Notes: generated from the letters alone by a model not told the origin. Numbered from the stretch's first letter, positions 26,352 to 35,253 are shown. The stretch: 64,000 nucleotides of DNA from Pseudomonas sp. B6002 (GCF_013385985.1 NZ_JACAOY010000001.1:43202-107201); one strand, 5' to 3'. Made by a program: numbers and translations.

Positions 26352-26759
26352 ATGCGCTTAAGTCAGTTGTGTCTGTTGGCAGTGTTAATGATCGGGGCCA
26401 CGGCCCACGCTGAAGAAACCTCGAACACCGGCAGTTCCACGCCCCTGTCCTTGAGTGCCGGCAGCCAGATCACCGATTTGCAGCAACGTTTGAAAGAAAG
26501 CGAGCGGCTGCGCGAAGAACTGAGCAAACAATTGCAAAACGCAGACGCTGCTCGCGAAAGCGCCCAACTGAGTCGCTTGCGCCAGGAGAACCAACGCCTG
26601 GTCCAGCAACTCAAAGAAGCACAGGGCGGCGCCTTGACCCGCTGGCTGACCGAGCAACAACAGTGGTTTGTCACCGGTGGGGCCGTCGCACTGATCGCCT
26701 TGCTGTGCGGGATCTTCGCCAGCGGTGGGCACCGTCGCCGTCGACAATGGCTAAATTGA
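26352..26759 (+). CDS. Periplasmic coiled-coil protein with C-terminal membrane anchor
   Basis: A 135-residue protein with a cleavable signal peptide (LSQLCLLAVLMIGATAHA), a coiled coil at about 40-90 (LQQRLKESERLREELSKQL), and a C-terminal membrane segment (WFVTGGAVALIALLCGIFASG) ending in HRRRRQW. It has the shape of TIGR04211-type proteins but the SH3 domain that should precede the coil is missing or very short. It lies 7 bp upstream of cpxR, so it may belong to the envelope-stress regulon. Confidence 0.75.
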   Translation: MRLSQLCLLAVLMIGATAHAEETSNTGSSTPLSLSAGSQITDLQQRLKESERLREELSKQLQNADAARESAQLSRLRQENQRLVQQLKEAQGGALTRWLTEQQQWFVTGGAVALIALLCGIFASGGHRRRRQWLN

Positions 26760-26766
26760 GTGAGTC

Positions 26767-27444
26767 ATGAGCGAGCTGTTACTGATAGATGATGACCAGG
26801 AGCTCTGCGAGCTGCTGACCAGCTGGTTGAGCCAGGAAGGTTTCCAGGTGCGAGCCTGCCACGACGGCTTGAGTGCGCGCAAAGCCCTGGCCGACAGCGC
26901 GCCGGCCGCGGTGGTGCTCGACGTGATGCTGCCCGACGGCAGCGGCCTTGAGCTGCTCAAGCAGTTGCGCAACGACCACCCGGAGTTGCCGGTGCTGATG
27001 CTCTCGGCCCGGGGCGAACCCCTGGACCGCATCCTCGGCCTGGAACTGGGTGCCGACGACTACCTGGCCAAGCCCTGCGACCCGCGCGAACTGACCGCCC
27101 GCCTGCGCGCCGTGTTGCGCCGCAGCCACCCGGCCGCCGTGTCCACCCAGCTGGAACTGGGCGACCTGTGCTTCAGCCCGGTGCGTGGCGTGGTCACTAT
27201 CGACGAACAGGAATTTCCCCTCACCGTTTCCGAAAGCCGCCTGCTGGAAGCTTTGCTGCGCCAGCCGGGCGAGCCGCTGGACAAGCAGGAACTGGCGCAG
27301 ATCGCCCTGGGCCGCAAGCTGACCCTTTACGATCGCAGCCTGGACATGCACGTGAGCAACCTGCGCAAGAAGATCGGCCCGCACCCGGATGGCCGCCCAC
27401 GCATCGTGGCGTTGCGTAGTCGGGGCTACTACTACAGCCTATAA
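26767..27444 (+). CDS. cpxR: Envelope-stress response regulator CpxR
   Basis: A 225-residue OmpR-family regulator. The receiver domain has acidic residues in LLIDDDQEL, phospho-acceptor Asp in VVLDVMLPDGSG, and KPCDPRELTARL; the C-terminal winged helix has YDRSLDMHVSNLRKKIG. Order and content (regulator, Spy/CpxP protein, sensor kinase) match P. aeruginosa PA3204-PA3206. CpxR-P controls envelope-stress and efflux genes. The upstream coiled-coil gene is probably in the same operon. Confidence 0.9.
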   Translation: MSELLLIDDDQELCELLTSWLSQEGFQVRACHDGLSARKALADSAPAAVVLDVMLPDGSGLELLKQLRNDHPELPVLMLSARGEPLDRILGLELGADDYLAKPCDPRELTARLRAVLRRSHPAAVSTQLELGDLCFSPVRGVVTIDEQEFPLTVSESRLLEALLRQPGEPLDKQELAQIALGRKLTLYDRSLDMHVSNLRKKIGPHPDGRPRIVALRSRGYYYSL

Positions 27445-27462
27445 GCGCTGAACTGATCCTCT

Positions 27463-27547
27463 GTGGGAGCTGGCTTGCCTGCGATGGGCTCAACTCGGTC
27501 CGTCTGTGAGACCGAGTCGTCTGTATCGCAGGCAAGCCAGCTCCCAC
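27463..27547. repeat. REPIN, family 1
   Basis: Inverted GTGGGAGCTGGCTTGCCTGC copies around a centre with its own dyad (ACTCGGTC / GACCGAGT). It lies between cpxR and cpxP. Confidence 0.9.
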
Positions 27548-27600
27548 AAGGAATATACCCAGCGCTCTTAATAGTTTTGTCAGTTCGCACCAAAACCCTC

Positions 27601-27619
27601 TTTACCCAAGCTTTACCCA
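27601..27619 (-). promoter_or_regulatory. Candidate CpxR box before cpxP
   Basis: TTTACCCA occurs twice with an 11-bp period (27601-27608, 27612-27619). The opposite strand reads GTAAA-N6-GTAAA, close to the CpxR consensus GTAAA-N5-GTAAA. It lies 78 bp upstream of the cpxP start, as expected for an autoregulated target. Confidence 0.5.
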
Positions 27620-27696
27620 CACCTGACCGCCGCTGACCTCTATCTCCTTAATCTACTCACATCCGGACTCACCGGAATAGAGACAGGAGAATCACC

Positions 27697-28161
27697 ATGC
27701 GCAAGACCCTTATCGCTTTGATGTTCGCCGCTGCCCTGCCCACCGTTGCCATGGCGGCACTGCCTGACGGCCCAGGCCCGATGGGCGGCCCCGAAGGCCA
27801 CATGATGGGTGGCCCGGGCCACGGCGGTGAACACGGTCCGCGCGGCAAAGGCGGCCCCTTCAGCCAGCTGGACCTGACCAAGGAACAGCGCCAGCAAATC
27901 GGCAAGCTGATGGGCGACCAATGGCACGCTCGCAAAGACCTGGTCAAAAAGTACCTGGACAAACTCCCGGCCGCTGACCAGAAAGCCATGCAGGACGAGA
28001 TCGCAGCCGGCAAGCAGAAAACCCAGGCCGACATCCGCGCCGTGCTCAAGCCTGATCAGCAGAAGAAGTTCGACGAAATCGTCAAGAAGCAAGCCGAGCG
28101 CCGTGCCGAGTGGAAGGAATTCCAGGCCTGGAAAGCGCAACAACCGCAAAAAGCGCAATAA
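27697..28161 (+). CDS. cpxP: Spy/CpxP family periplasmic chaperone
   Basis: A 154-residue protein with a signal peptide (KTLIALMFAAALPTVAMA). A Gly/His/Met-rich segment (GPMGGPEGHMMGGPGHGGEHG), which could bind metal such as copper, follows. The LTxxQ-type helical domain comes next (LDLTKEQRQQIGKLMGD, AVLKPDQQKKFDEI). CpxP/Spy proteins damp the sensor kinase and protect proteins in the periplasm. The ribosome-binding site is ACAGGAG. It sits between the regulator and kinase genes. Confidence 0.88.
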   Translation: MRKTLIALMFAAALPTVAMAALPDGPGPMGGPEGHMMGGPGHGGEHGPRGKGGPFSQLDLTKEQRQQIGKLMGDQWHARKDLVKKYLDKLPAADQKAMQDEIAAGKQKTQADIRAVLKPDQQKKFDEIVKKQAERRAEWKEFQAWKAQQPQKAQ

Positions 28162-28180
28162 TGGCTTAGCGTCACGCTCC

Positions 28181-28210
28181 AGCCCAGTGGTCACCGCCAC
28201 TGGGCTTTTC
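28181..28210 (+). terminator. Hairpin terminator/attenuator between cpxP and cpxA
   Basis: Perfect 10-bp stem AGCCCAGTGG / CCACTGGGCT followed by TTTT, ending 18 bp before the kinase start. It probably lowers kinase expression relative to cpxP. Confidence 0.75.
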
Positions 28211-28227
28211 CTGTTTGAGGGTTTCCT

Positions 28228-29571
28228 GTGCGTTCATTGTTCTGGCGTATCCTGGCCAGCTTCTGGCTGGCCATCGCCCTGGTTGCCGGGTTGTCGATTC
28301 TGCTTGGGCACATGCTCAACCAGGACGCCTGGATTCTCAGCCGTCATCCCGGCCTCAATACTCTGGCGCAGGAGTGGACGCAGCTCTATGAAACCCAGGG
28401 CGAAGATGCCGCCCAGGAATTGCTGCAACAGCGCAAACGCCAATACCACATCGACGTACAAGTGCTGAACGAAAGCGGCGACCCGGTGGTGCGTGGCACC
28501 TTCCCGCGCCGTGCCGCCGCCTTCGAAGCCCGGCAAAACGACAGTCAGGACGGCCACCTGCCGTGGCGTCGCCTGACCGCCGAATACACCAGTGAAAAAA
28601 CCGGCGACACCTACCTGCTGATCTACCGCATTCCCCACCCGGAACTGGATGCCTGGCACCGCAGCAGCCTGGCCTGGCCCTTGAGCGCGCTGGCGATTGC
28701 TCTGGTGGTGCTGACCCTGTTCAGCCTGCTGGTGACGCTGTCCATCACCCGCCCGCTCAGCCGCCTGCGCGGCGCCGTGCATGACCTCGGCCAGACCACC
28801 TACCAGCAAAACAGCCTGGCACGCCTGGCCAACCGACGCGATGAATTCGGCGTATTGGCCACCGACTTCAACCGCATGGGCGCACGCCTGCAAAGCCTGA
28901 TCGGTAGCCAGCGCCAATTGCTGCGGGACGTGTCCCACGAACTGCGCTCGCCCCTGGCCCGCCTGCGCATCGCCCTGGCCCTGGCCGAACGCGCCAGCCC
29001 CGAAGAACGGGAAAAACTCTGGCCCCGCCTGACCCGTGAATGCGACCGCCTGGAAGCGTTGATCAGCGAAATTCTGGTACTGGCCCGCGTCGATGCCGAC
29101 AACGCCGGTGCCGAAGAAGTCGATCTCATCCCCTTGCTCAAGGCCCTGCAAAAGGACGCGCAACTGGGCGCCCCCGACCAGGAGGTGCAACTGAGCGCCG
29201 AAACCGACCTGAACCTCAAAGGCTGGCCGACCATGATCGAGCGCGCCGTGGACAACCTGCTGCGCAACGCCCAGCGCTTCAACCCGCAAGGCCAGCCCAT
29301 CGAATTGAGCGCCCAGCACCTGGGCGAACGCATTCTGATCAGCGTGCGTGACCACGGCCCCGGTGTGGAGGATGAACACCTCAGCCAATTGGGCGAGCCG
29401 TTTTTTCGCGCCCCCGGCCAGGCCTCCCAAGGCCACGGGCTGGGCCTGGCGATTGCGCGCCGCGCAGCGGAACGCCATGGCGGCAGCCTGATCCTGGCCA
29501 ACCATCCGCAGGGTGGTTTCATTGCCAGCATCGACCTGCCGTTGGAACCGGGGGTTGCCACACCGCCCTGA
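28228..29571 (+). CDS. cpxA: Sensor histidine kinase CpxA/CpxS
   Basis: A 447-residue membrane kinase. An N-terminal membrane segment (LASFWLAIALVAGLSILLG) precedes a periplasmic sensor domain, a second segment (LAIALVVLTLFSLLVTLSI), HAMP, and a HisKA domain with the phosphorylated His in RDVSHELRSPLARLR. The ATPase domain has DNLLRNAQRF, VRDHGPGVE and GHGLGLAIARR. Start is GTG at 28228. It is the partner of CpxR upstream; the two are separated by cpxP and an attenuator-like hairpin. Confidence 0.9.
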   Translation: MRSLFWRILASFWLAIALVAGLSILLGHMLNQDAWILSRHPGLNTLAQEWTQLYETQGEDAAQELLQQRKRQYHIDVQVLNESGDPVVRGTFPRRAAAFEARQNDSQDGHLPWRRLTAEYTSEKTGDTYLLIYRIPHPELDAWHRSSLAWPLSALAIALVVLTLFSLLVTLSITRPLSRLRGAVHDLGQTTYQQNSLARLANRRDEFGVLATDFNRMGARLQSLIGSQRQLLRDVSHELRSPLARLRIALALAERASPEEREKLWPRLTRECDRLEALISEILVLARVDADNAGAEEVDLIPLLKALQKDAQLGAPDQEVQLSAETDLNLKGWPTMIERAVDNLLRNAQRFNPQGQPIELSAQHLGERILISVRDHGPGVEDEHLSQLGEPFFRAPGQASQGHGLGLAIARRAAERHGGSLILANHPQGGFIASIDLPLEPGVATPP

Positions 29572-29611
29572 GGATCTTCTATAGTGGCCCTTCTCTTACG
29601 GAGGGCCTTTG

Positions 29612-30961
29612 ATGACTGACCTGCTGACACCCATCCAAGCCGCACTCGCTCTACCCCCTACACCGCTGACCTTTACCGAAGCGGGCGCCCTGCCCTCGAC
29701 CTTCGCCGTGACCGACCTGGCCAGCGCCAGTATCGGCGCCGCCGGCCAGGCCGTTGCCCAGTTGATCGAGCAACAGACCGGGCGCTTGCCGGGTGTCACC
29801 GTGGACCGCCGCCTGGCGTCCTTCTGGTTTTCTTCCTCCATTCGCCCGGTCGGCTGGCAAGTGCCGCCCCTGTGGGACCCGGTGGCCGGCGACTACGCCT
29901 GTGCCGACGGTTGGATTCGTTTGCACACCAACGCGCCCCACCATCGAGCCGCCGCCGAGCGCGTGCTGGGCAACGTCGCCGACCGTGCCGAAATGGCGAG
30001 CAAGGTTGCCCCGTGGAACGCTGCCGAACTGGAACAGGCGATTGTCGATGCAGGCGGTTGCGCCGCGCAGATGCGCTCCTGGCAAGCCTGGCAGGCCCAC
30101 CCGCAAGGGCTGGCAGTAAATGCCGAAGCGCTGGTGCAGCGCCACACCTATGAAACCACCACCGACAAACCCTGGCTCGGCAGCGTGGCGCGCCCCTTGG
30201 CCGGCCTCAAGGTGTTGGACCTGACTCGCGTCCTGGCCGGCCCGGTGGCCAGTCGCTTCCTCGCCGGCTTGGGCGCCGATGTGCTGCGCATTGATTCACC
30301 TTCCTGGAACGAACCCGGCGTAGTGCCGGAAATGACCTTGGGCAAACGCTGCGCCCGCCTGGACCTCAAGAGCGCCGAAGGCCGGCAGGTCTTTGAAAAC
30401 TTGCTCAAAGAGACCGACATCCTGTTCCACGGTTACCGCGCCGATGCGCTGGAGCAACTGGGCTACACCGCCAACGCGTTGCAACAGATTGCGCCCGGCC
30501 TGATCGACGTGAGCCTCAACGCCTACGGCTGGAGCGGCCCATGGCGCAACCGTCGTGGCTTCGACAGCCTAGTGCAGATGAGCAGCGGGATCGCCGACGC
30601 GGGCATGGCCTGGAAACAGGCGGACAAACCGGTGCCTTTGCCGTTGCAGGCGCTGGATCACGCCACCGGCTATCTGATGGCGGCCGCTGCGATTCAGGCG
30701 TTGAGCGAGCGGTTGAAGTCGGGCCGTGGCGGTTCGGCACGGTTGTCGTTGGCGCGCACGGCGACGTTGTTGGTGGAGGCTGGGCAGGTGCCGGAGCAGC
30801 CGGCGTTGCGGGCCGAGGAGGCGGGTGATCAGGGGTTGGTGGTGGAGCAAACCAGTTGGGGCCCCGCACACCGGTTATTGGCGCCGTTGACCATTAGTGG
30901 CACGCCGTTGCAGTGGGATTTGGCAGCGGGGGAATTGGGCTCGCATCGGGCGCAGTGGTGA
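29612..30961 (+). CDS. CaiB/BaiF family (class III) CoA-transferase
   Basis: A 449-residue protein. The family core begins at about residue 195 with PLAGLKVLDLTRVLAGPVASRFLAGLGADVLRIDSP, then RLDLKSAEGRQVFENLL, DILFHGYRADALEQLG and VSLNAYGWSGPW. The first half is a second, more diverged lobe. In class III enzymes a catalytic Asp carries the acyl group; here the core is not in the usual N-terminal place, so the gene looks like a fused or rearranged member. The substrate is unknown. ATG follows ACGGAGGG. Confidence 0.78.
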   Translation: MTDLLTPIQAALALPPTPLTFTEAGALPSTFAVTDLASASIGAAGQAVAQLIEQQTGRLPGVTVDRRLASFWFSSSIRPVGWQVPPLWDPVAGDYACADGWIRLHTNAPHHRAAAERVLGNVADRAEMASKVAPWNAAELEQAIVDAGGCAAQMRSWQAWQAHPQGLAVNAEALVQRHTYETTTDKPWLGSVARPLAGLKVLDLTRVLAGPVASRFLAGLGADVLRIDSPSWNEPGVVPEMTLGKRCARLDLKSAEGRQVFENLLKETDILFHGYRADALEQLGYTANALQQIAPGLIDVSLNAYGWSGPWRNRRGFDSLVQMSSGIADAGMAWKQADKPVPLPLQALDHATGYLMAAAAIQALSERLKSGRGGSARLSLARTATLLVEAGQVPEQPALRAEEAGDQGLVVEQTSWGPAHRLLAPLTISGTPLQWDLAAGELGSHRAQW

Positions 30962-30974
30962 CCTGAAGGCCTTT

Positions 30975-31046
30975 ATCGCAGGCAAGCCAGCTCCCACATT
31001 TTGATTTGTGAACACATTCAAATGTGGGAGCTGGCTTGCCTGCGAT
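30975..31046. repeat. REP pair in opposite arrangement, family 1
   Basis: Two REP copies with their CCCAC/GTGGG ends facing each other, the reverse of the other REPINs here. The centre has ATTTTGATTTGTGAACACATTCAAAT. It lies between the convergent CoA-transferase and glycosylase genes. Confidence 0.85.
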
Positions 31047-31065
31047 GGGGCCCTATCTGCCACCC

Positions 31066-31929
31066 TCAATCCCCCCGACTCAACGACGTCCACAAATGCT
31101 GCGCCGCATACGCCCGAAGCGGCCGCCACGCCTCGGCACGCGCCAATAACTGCCGCGCCGACACCGGCCCGCCCTCCAGCGCCGCCAGCGCATTGATCAA
31201 ACCAATATCCCCCGACGCAAACGCATCGGCCTCGCGCATCTGGCGCATGGCGATGTACTGCGCGGTCCAATCGCCAATCCCGGGCAACGCGACCAAGCGC
31301 GCCACGCTTTCCTTGAGGCTGGCCTTGGGTTCAAACAGTTCAGGGTCGTCCAACAGCGCCTGGGCCACACCGGACAAGGTGCGCCCACGGGCCTTGGGCA
31401 TGCCCAACGTGGCCAAGTCGGCCGCTGCCAGTACCTCAGCCGATGGGAAAATATGGGTGATACCTGCATGGGGTGTTTCCAGTGGCGCACCATATTGCGC
31501 CACCAATTTACCCGCCAACCGAATCGCCGCGACCACTGTGATCTGCTGACCCAGCACCGCGCGGATCGCCAACTCCAGGCCATCCCAGGTGCCCGGCACC
31601 CGCAAGCCGGGACGTTCGGCAGCCAATTGCGCCATCAGCGGGTCCTTCGCCAATTGCGGGTTGATCAGTTGCGGCTGGGCGTCCAGGTCGAACATCCTGC
31701 GCAACCGCCGCTCGATTTCGGGCAAGACCGTCTGTTGCGCAACGTCGACCGTCACCTCCAGCCAATCGCCCGCCCCCTGTGCAACCGCAATCCAGCCCTG
31801 CGCGCCGCCGACGCAAATACTGCGCCGGTACACACCGGCCTCGACAGACTCCAGCCCGCTGATCGCCCGCACCGACAAAAATCCCACCATCGCCGCCCAA
31901 TCGTAGGGCGGTTGATACGCCAATCTCAC
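31066..31929 (-). CDS. AlkA-like DNA-3-methyladenine glycosylase
   Basis: A 287-residue HhH-GPD glycosylase. The AlkA-type N-terminal domain begins LAYQPPYDWAAMVGFLSVRAI. The catalytic domain has WDGLELAIRAVLGQQITVVAA, hairpin LPGIGDWTAQYIAMR, and the catalytic Asp in AFASGDIGL. It removes alkylated bases. There is no fused Ada domain. The GTG start overlaps the stop codon of the upstream transporter gene by GTGA, so a DNA-repair enzyme is translationally coupled to an amino-acid antiporter. Confidence 0.87.
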   Translation of the reverse strand: MRLAYQPPYDWAAMVGFLSVRAISGLESVEAGVYRRSICVGGAQGWIAVAQGAGDWLEVTVDVAQQTVLPEIERRLRRMFDLDAQPQLINPQLAKDPLMAQLAAERPGLRVPGTWDGLELAIRAVLGQQITVVAAIRLAGKLVAQYGAPLETPHAGITHIFPSAEVLAAADLATLGMPKARGRTLSGVAQALLDDPELFEPKASLKESVARLVALPGIGDWTAQYIAMRQMREADAFASGDIGLINALAALEGGPVSARQLLARAEAWRPLRAYAAQHLWTSLSRGD

Positions 31930-33353
31930 AACGACAGCACCCCGCTGTACAACCCATACGCCGCCAGCCCCGCGCCAGCGATCACGCAGCTGAAAATGCC
32001 TTTTTCCATGGCCGTGAACAAGGGCTGGCCCTGTTCACGCTTGGCCAGTGCAAACAGGATCACGCCCGGCGCGTACAGCAGCGCCGACAGCAGCAAGTAT
32101 TTCAAGCCGCCGGCATACAACAGCCACACCGCGTAGCCGAGGGCGATCAGACCGACGAGCAAATCCTTCATGCGGCGCCGCTGAGCACCTTCATAGGTTT
32201 CACCGCGCCCGCTCAACAGCACCGCATAGGCCGCCGACCACAGGTACGGCACCAGAATCATCGAGGACGCCAGGTAGATCAGCGTGGTGTAGGTGCTTTG
32301 GGAAAACAGCGTAATCACCAGGAACAGCTGGATCATCACATTGGTCAGCCACAAGGCATTGACCGGCACCTGGTTGGCATTTTCCTTCTTCAAGAACGCC
32401 GGCATGGTCTTGTCATGGGCGGTGGCGTAGAGGATTTCCGCACAGAGCAGCGCCCACGAGAGCAAAGCGCCGAGCAACGAAACCGCCAGGCCAATGCTGA
32501 TCGCCATCGCGCCCCAAGGGCCGACGATATGCTCCAGCACACCGGCCAACGACGGGTTTTGCAATTGCGCCAGTTCCGGCTGGCTCATGATCCCCAGGGA
32601 CAACACATTCACCAGCACCAATAGCGCAAGCACACCGAGAAACCCGATCACCGTCGCGCGCCCCACGTCCGAACGCTTTTCGGCGCGGGCCGAATACACG
32701 CTGGCGCCCTCAATGCCAATAAACACAAACACGGTGACCAGCATCATGTGGCGCACCTGGTCCACCACGCTGCCCATGCTCGGGTTGCCCAGGCCCCAGA
32801 TATCGCGGGTGAAGATATCGGCCTTGAACGCCACGGCGGCAATCACGATGAACATCAACAGCGGCACGATCTTCGCGACGGTGGTCACCTGGTTGATGAA
32901 CGCCGCCTCCTTGATCCCGCGCATCACCAGAAAATGTACAGCCCATAGCAACAACGACGCACACGCGATGGCGATGGGCGTATTGCCCTGGCCGAACACC
33001 GGAAAAAAATAGCCGAGGGTACTAAATAGCAACACGAAGTAACCGACGTTGCCCATCCACGCACTGATCCAATACCCCCAGGCGGATGAAAACCCCATGT
33101 AGTCGCCAAAACCAGCCTTGGCGTAGGCATACACACCGGAGTCCAACTCGGGTTTGCGATTGGCCAGGGTCTGGAACACGAAAGCCAGGGTCAGCATGCC
33201 GACAGCGGTGATCGCCCAGCCGATCAACACGGCACCGACCTCGGCGCGGGCGGCCATGTTCTGCGGCAACGAGAAAATCCCGCCACCAATCATCGAGCCC
33301 ACCACCAGTGCAATCAGGGCGCCAAGTCGAAGTTTCTGGGCCGGTTGGGACAT
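31926..33353 (-). CDS. ArcD-like basic amino-acid antiporter (second paralogue)
   Basis: A 475-residue antiporter with 12-13 membrane segments. The N-terminal motif LGALIALVVGSMIGGGIFSLPQNMA is nearly identical to that of the arcD gene at 33802. Conserved features include YAKAGFGDYMGFSSAWGYWISAW and FVFIGIEGASVYSARAEKR. It probably exchanges arginine and ornithine, but could prefer another basic amino acid. ATG at 33353 follows CAGGAG. It is divergent from its paralogue across a 448-bp gap and coupled to the alkA-like gene downstream. Confidence 0.86.
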   Translation of the reverse strand: MSQPAQKLRLGALIALVVGSMIGGGIFSLPQNMAARAEVGAVLIGWAITAVGMLTLAFVFQTLANRKPELDSGVYAYAKAGFGDYMGFSSAWGYWISAWMGNVGYFVLLFSTLGYFFPVFGQGNTPIAIACASLLLWAVHFLVMRGIKEAAFINQVTTVAKIVPLLMFIVIAAVAFKADIFTRDIWGLGNPSMGSVVDQVRHMMLVTVFVFIGIEGASVYSARAEKRSDVGRATVIGFLGVLALLVLVNVLSLGIMSQPELAQLQNPSLAGVLEHIVGPWGAMAISIGLAVSLLGALLSWALLCAEILYATAHDKTMPAFLKKENANQVPVNALWLTNVMIQLFLVITLFSQSTYTTLIYLASSMILVPYLWSAAYAVLLSGRGETYEGAQRRRMKDLLVGLIALGYAVWLLYAGGLKYLLLSALLYAPGVILFALAKREQGQPLFTAMEKGIFSCVIAGAGLAAYGLYSGVLSL

Positions 33354-33801
33354 GAAGACTCCTGAATAAAATAATTGTTTGAGCTGACAACTGTGCACTC
33401 AACTAATTAACTCAGCGAGTGTAGCGTTTATTAGAGACCGCGATAAAACAGGCACGCTCATAACGTAATGGCATGTCAGTTTATCGAGTTTAGGCTTATT
33501 TAGAATTTAAATACCGCTTGAACTTCTCCACGCGCGAGCTATGCCACACTGTCAATGAGAAAAGTTTGCACATTCAGGAAAACAGACTAGCTTCAAACGT
33601 CCATACCCCTGACTAAATGATTAACCACAACGGGCGCAAGGCTCTGGAACGCGCCTTCCCGAGGACTTTTATCGCCTACGAATTCTCACCCTAAGTCATT
33701 AATTCACAATGGAATGTGCCAATGAAGTGATCTGAGTCAGCTGTTTGAATAGCGCACGGAATTATTCTGTGGTCTCTCTTCTCCTGCATTGGAGTTATGC
33801 A
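33354..33801. other. 448-bp divergent intergenic region between arcD paralogues
   Basis: No gene is seen. It is AT-richer than its surroundings. It contains the ANR-like site and -10 element of the arcDABC promoter at its right end. No comparable dyad was found for the left-hand paralogue. Confidence 0.6.
33727..33768 (+). promoter_or_regulatory. Candidate ANR box and -10 of arcDABC promoter
   Basis: GTGATCTGAGTCAG (33727-33740) matches 7 of 10 defined positions of the ANR/FNR box TTGAT-N4-ATCAA. A TATTCT hexamer lies at 33763-33768. This predicts a start near 33775 with the box centred at about -41.5, the class II position used by P. aeruginosa arcD. Confidence 0.45.
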
Positions 33802-35229
33802 ATGTCTGAAACTCCCGGAAAACTAAAGCTTGGTGCACTGGTTGCACTTGTCGTGGGCTCGATGATCGGCGGGGGGATCTTCTCACTGCCACAGAACATG
33901 GCCGCCAGCGCCGATGTCGGCGCGGTATTGATCGGCTGGGTCATCACCGCCATCGGCATGCTGACCCTCGCCTTTGTGTTCCAGACCCTCGCCAACCGCA
34001 AACCTGACCTCGACGGCGGCGTCTACGCCTACGCCAAGGCCGGCTTCGGCGACTACATGGGTTTCTCGTCCGCCTGGGGTTACTGGATCAGTGCCTGGCT
34101 GGGCAATGTCGGTTACTTCGTGTTGCTGTTCAGCACCCTCGGTTACTTCTTCCCTATCTTCGGCGAAGGCAACACGCCAGCGGCCGTGATCGGCGCGTCG
34201 GTGCTGTTGTGGGCCGTGCACTTTCTGGTGCTGCGCGGGATCAAGGAAGCGGCGTTCATCAACCTGGTGACCACCGTCGCCAAGGTGGTGCCGCTGGTGC
34301 TGTTCGTGTTGATCGCCCTGTTCGCGTTCAAGCTGGACATCTTCACCGCTGACATCTGGGGCGTGAAAAACCCGGACCTGGGCAGCGTGATGAACCAGGT
34401 GCGCAACATGATGCTGGTCACCGTGTGGGTGTTCATCGGCATCGAAGGCGCGAGCATCTTCTCGTCCCGTGCGGAAAAACGCTCCGACGTGGGCAAGGCC
34501 ACCGTGATCGGCTTTATCACCGTGCTGCTGTTCCTGATGCTGGTGAACGTGCTGTCCCTGGGCATCATGACCCAACCGGAACTGGCCAAGCTGCAGAACC
34601 CGTCGATGGCCGCCGTGCTGGAGCACGTGGTGGGCCACTGGGGCGCGGTGCTGATCAGCGTTGGCTTGATCATCTCGCTGCTGGGGGCGCTGCTGTCGTG
34701 GGTGCTGCTGTGTGCGGAGATCATGTTCGCCGCCGCCAAGGACCACACCATGCCGGAGTTCTTGCGCAAGGAGAACGCCAACCACGTACCGGTCAATGCC
34801 CTGTGGCTGACCAACGCCATGGTGCAGCTGTTCCTGGTGATCACGCTGTTTTCGGCCAGCACCTACCTGTCGCTGATCTACCTCGCCACCTCAATGATCC
34901 TGGTGCCTTACCTGTGGTCGGCGGCCTACGCGCTGCTGCTGGCGGTGCGCGGCGAGACCTACGAAACCGCCCTGGCCGAGCGCAAGAAAGACCTGTTCAT
35001 CGGCGCCATCGCCCTGGTGTACGCGATCTGGCTGCTCTACGCCGGCGGCACCAAATACCTGCTGCTCTCTGCCCTGCTCTACGCCCCCGGCGCGATCCTG
35101 TTCGCCAAGGCCAAGCGTGAACTGGGCAAACCGATTTTCACCAACGTCGAGAAGCTGATTTTCGCCGCAGTGGTCATTGGCGCCCTGGTGGCGGCCTATG
35201 GGCTCTACGACGGCTTCCTGACGCTGTAA
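33802..35229 (+). CDS. arcD: Arginine/ornithine antiporter ArcD
   Basis: A 475-residue APC-superfamily antiporter, first gene of the arginine deiminase operon. It has LKLGALVALVVGSMIGGGIFSLPQNMA, YAKAGFGDYMGFSSAWGYWISAWLGN and VFIGIEGASIFSSRAEKR. It exchanges external arginine for internal ornithine without net energy cost. ATG at 33802 follows GGAG; the frame is open from 33745 but earlier starts are not supported. The arcA start lies 24 bp after its stop. Confidence 0.95.
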   Translation: MSETPGKLKLGALVALVVGSMIGGGIFSLPQNMAASADVGAVLIGWVITAIGMLTLAFVFQTLANRKPDLDGGVYAYAKAGFGDYMGFSSAWGYWISAWLGNVGYFVLLFSTLGYFFPIFGEGNTPAAVIGASVLLWAVHFLVLRGIKEAAFINLVTTVAKVVPLVLFVLIALFAFKLDIFTADIWGVKNPDLGSVMNQVRNMMLVTVWVFIGIEGASIFSSRAEKRSDVGKATVIGFITVLLFLMLVNVLSLGIMTQPELAKLQNPSMAAVLEHVVGHWGAVLISVGLIISLLGALLSWVLLCAEIMFAAAKDHTMPEFLRKENANHVPVNALWLTNAMVQLFLVITLFSASTYLSLIYLATSMILVPYLWSAAYALLLAVRGETYETALAERKKDLFIGAIALVYAIWLLYAGGTKYLLLSALLYAPGAILFAKAKRELGKPIFTNVEKLIFAAVVIGALVAAYGLYDGFLTL

Positions 35230-35253
35230 TTGTTGATAACTGGAGGATCTGTA

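Noticed and set aside
33354-33480. ANR box for the left-hand ArcD paralogue
   Set aside because: TTGAGCTGACAACT looked similar but the second half site does not fit ATCAA in any register.
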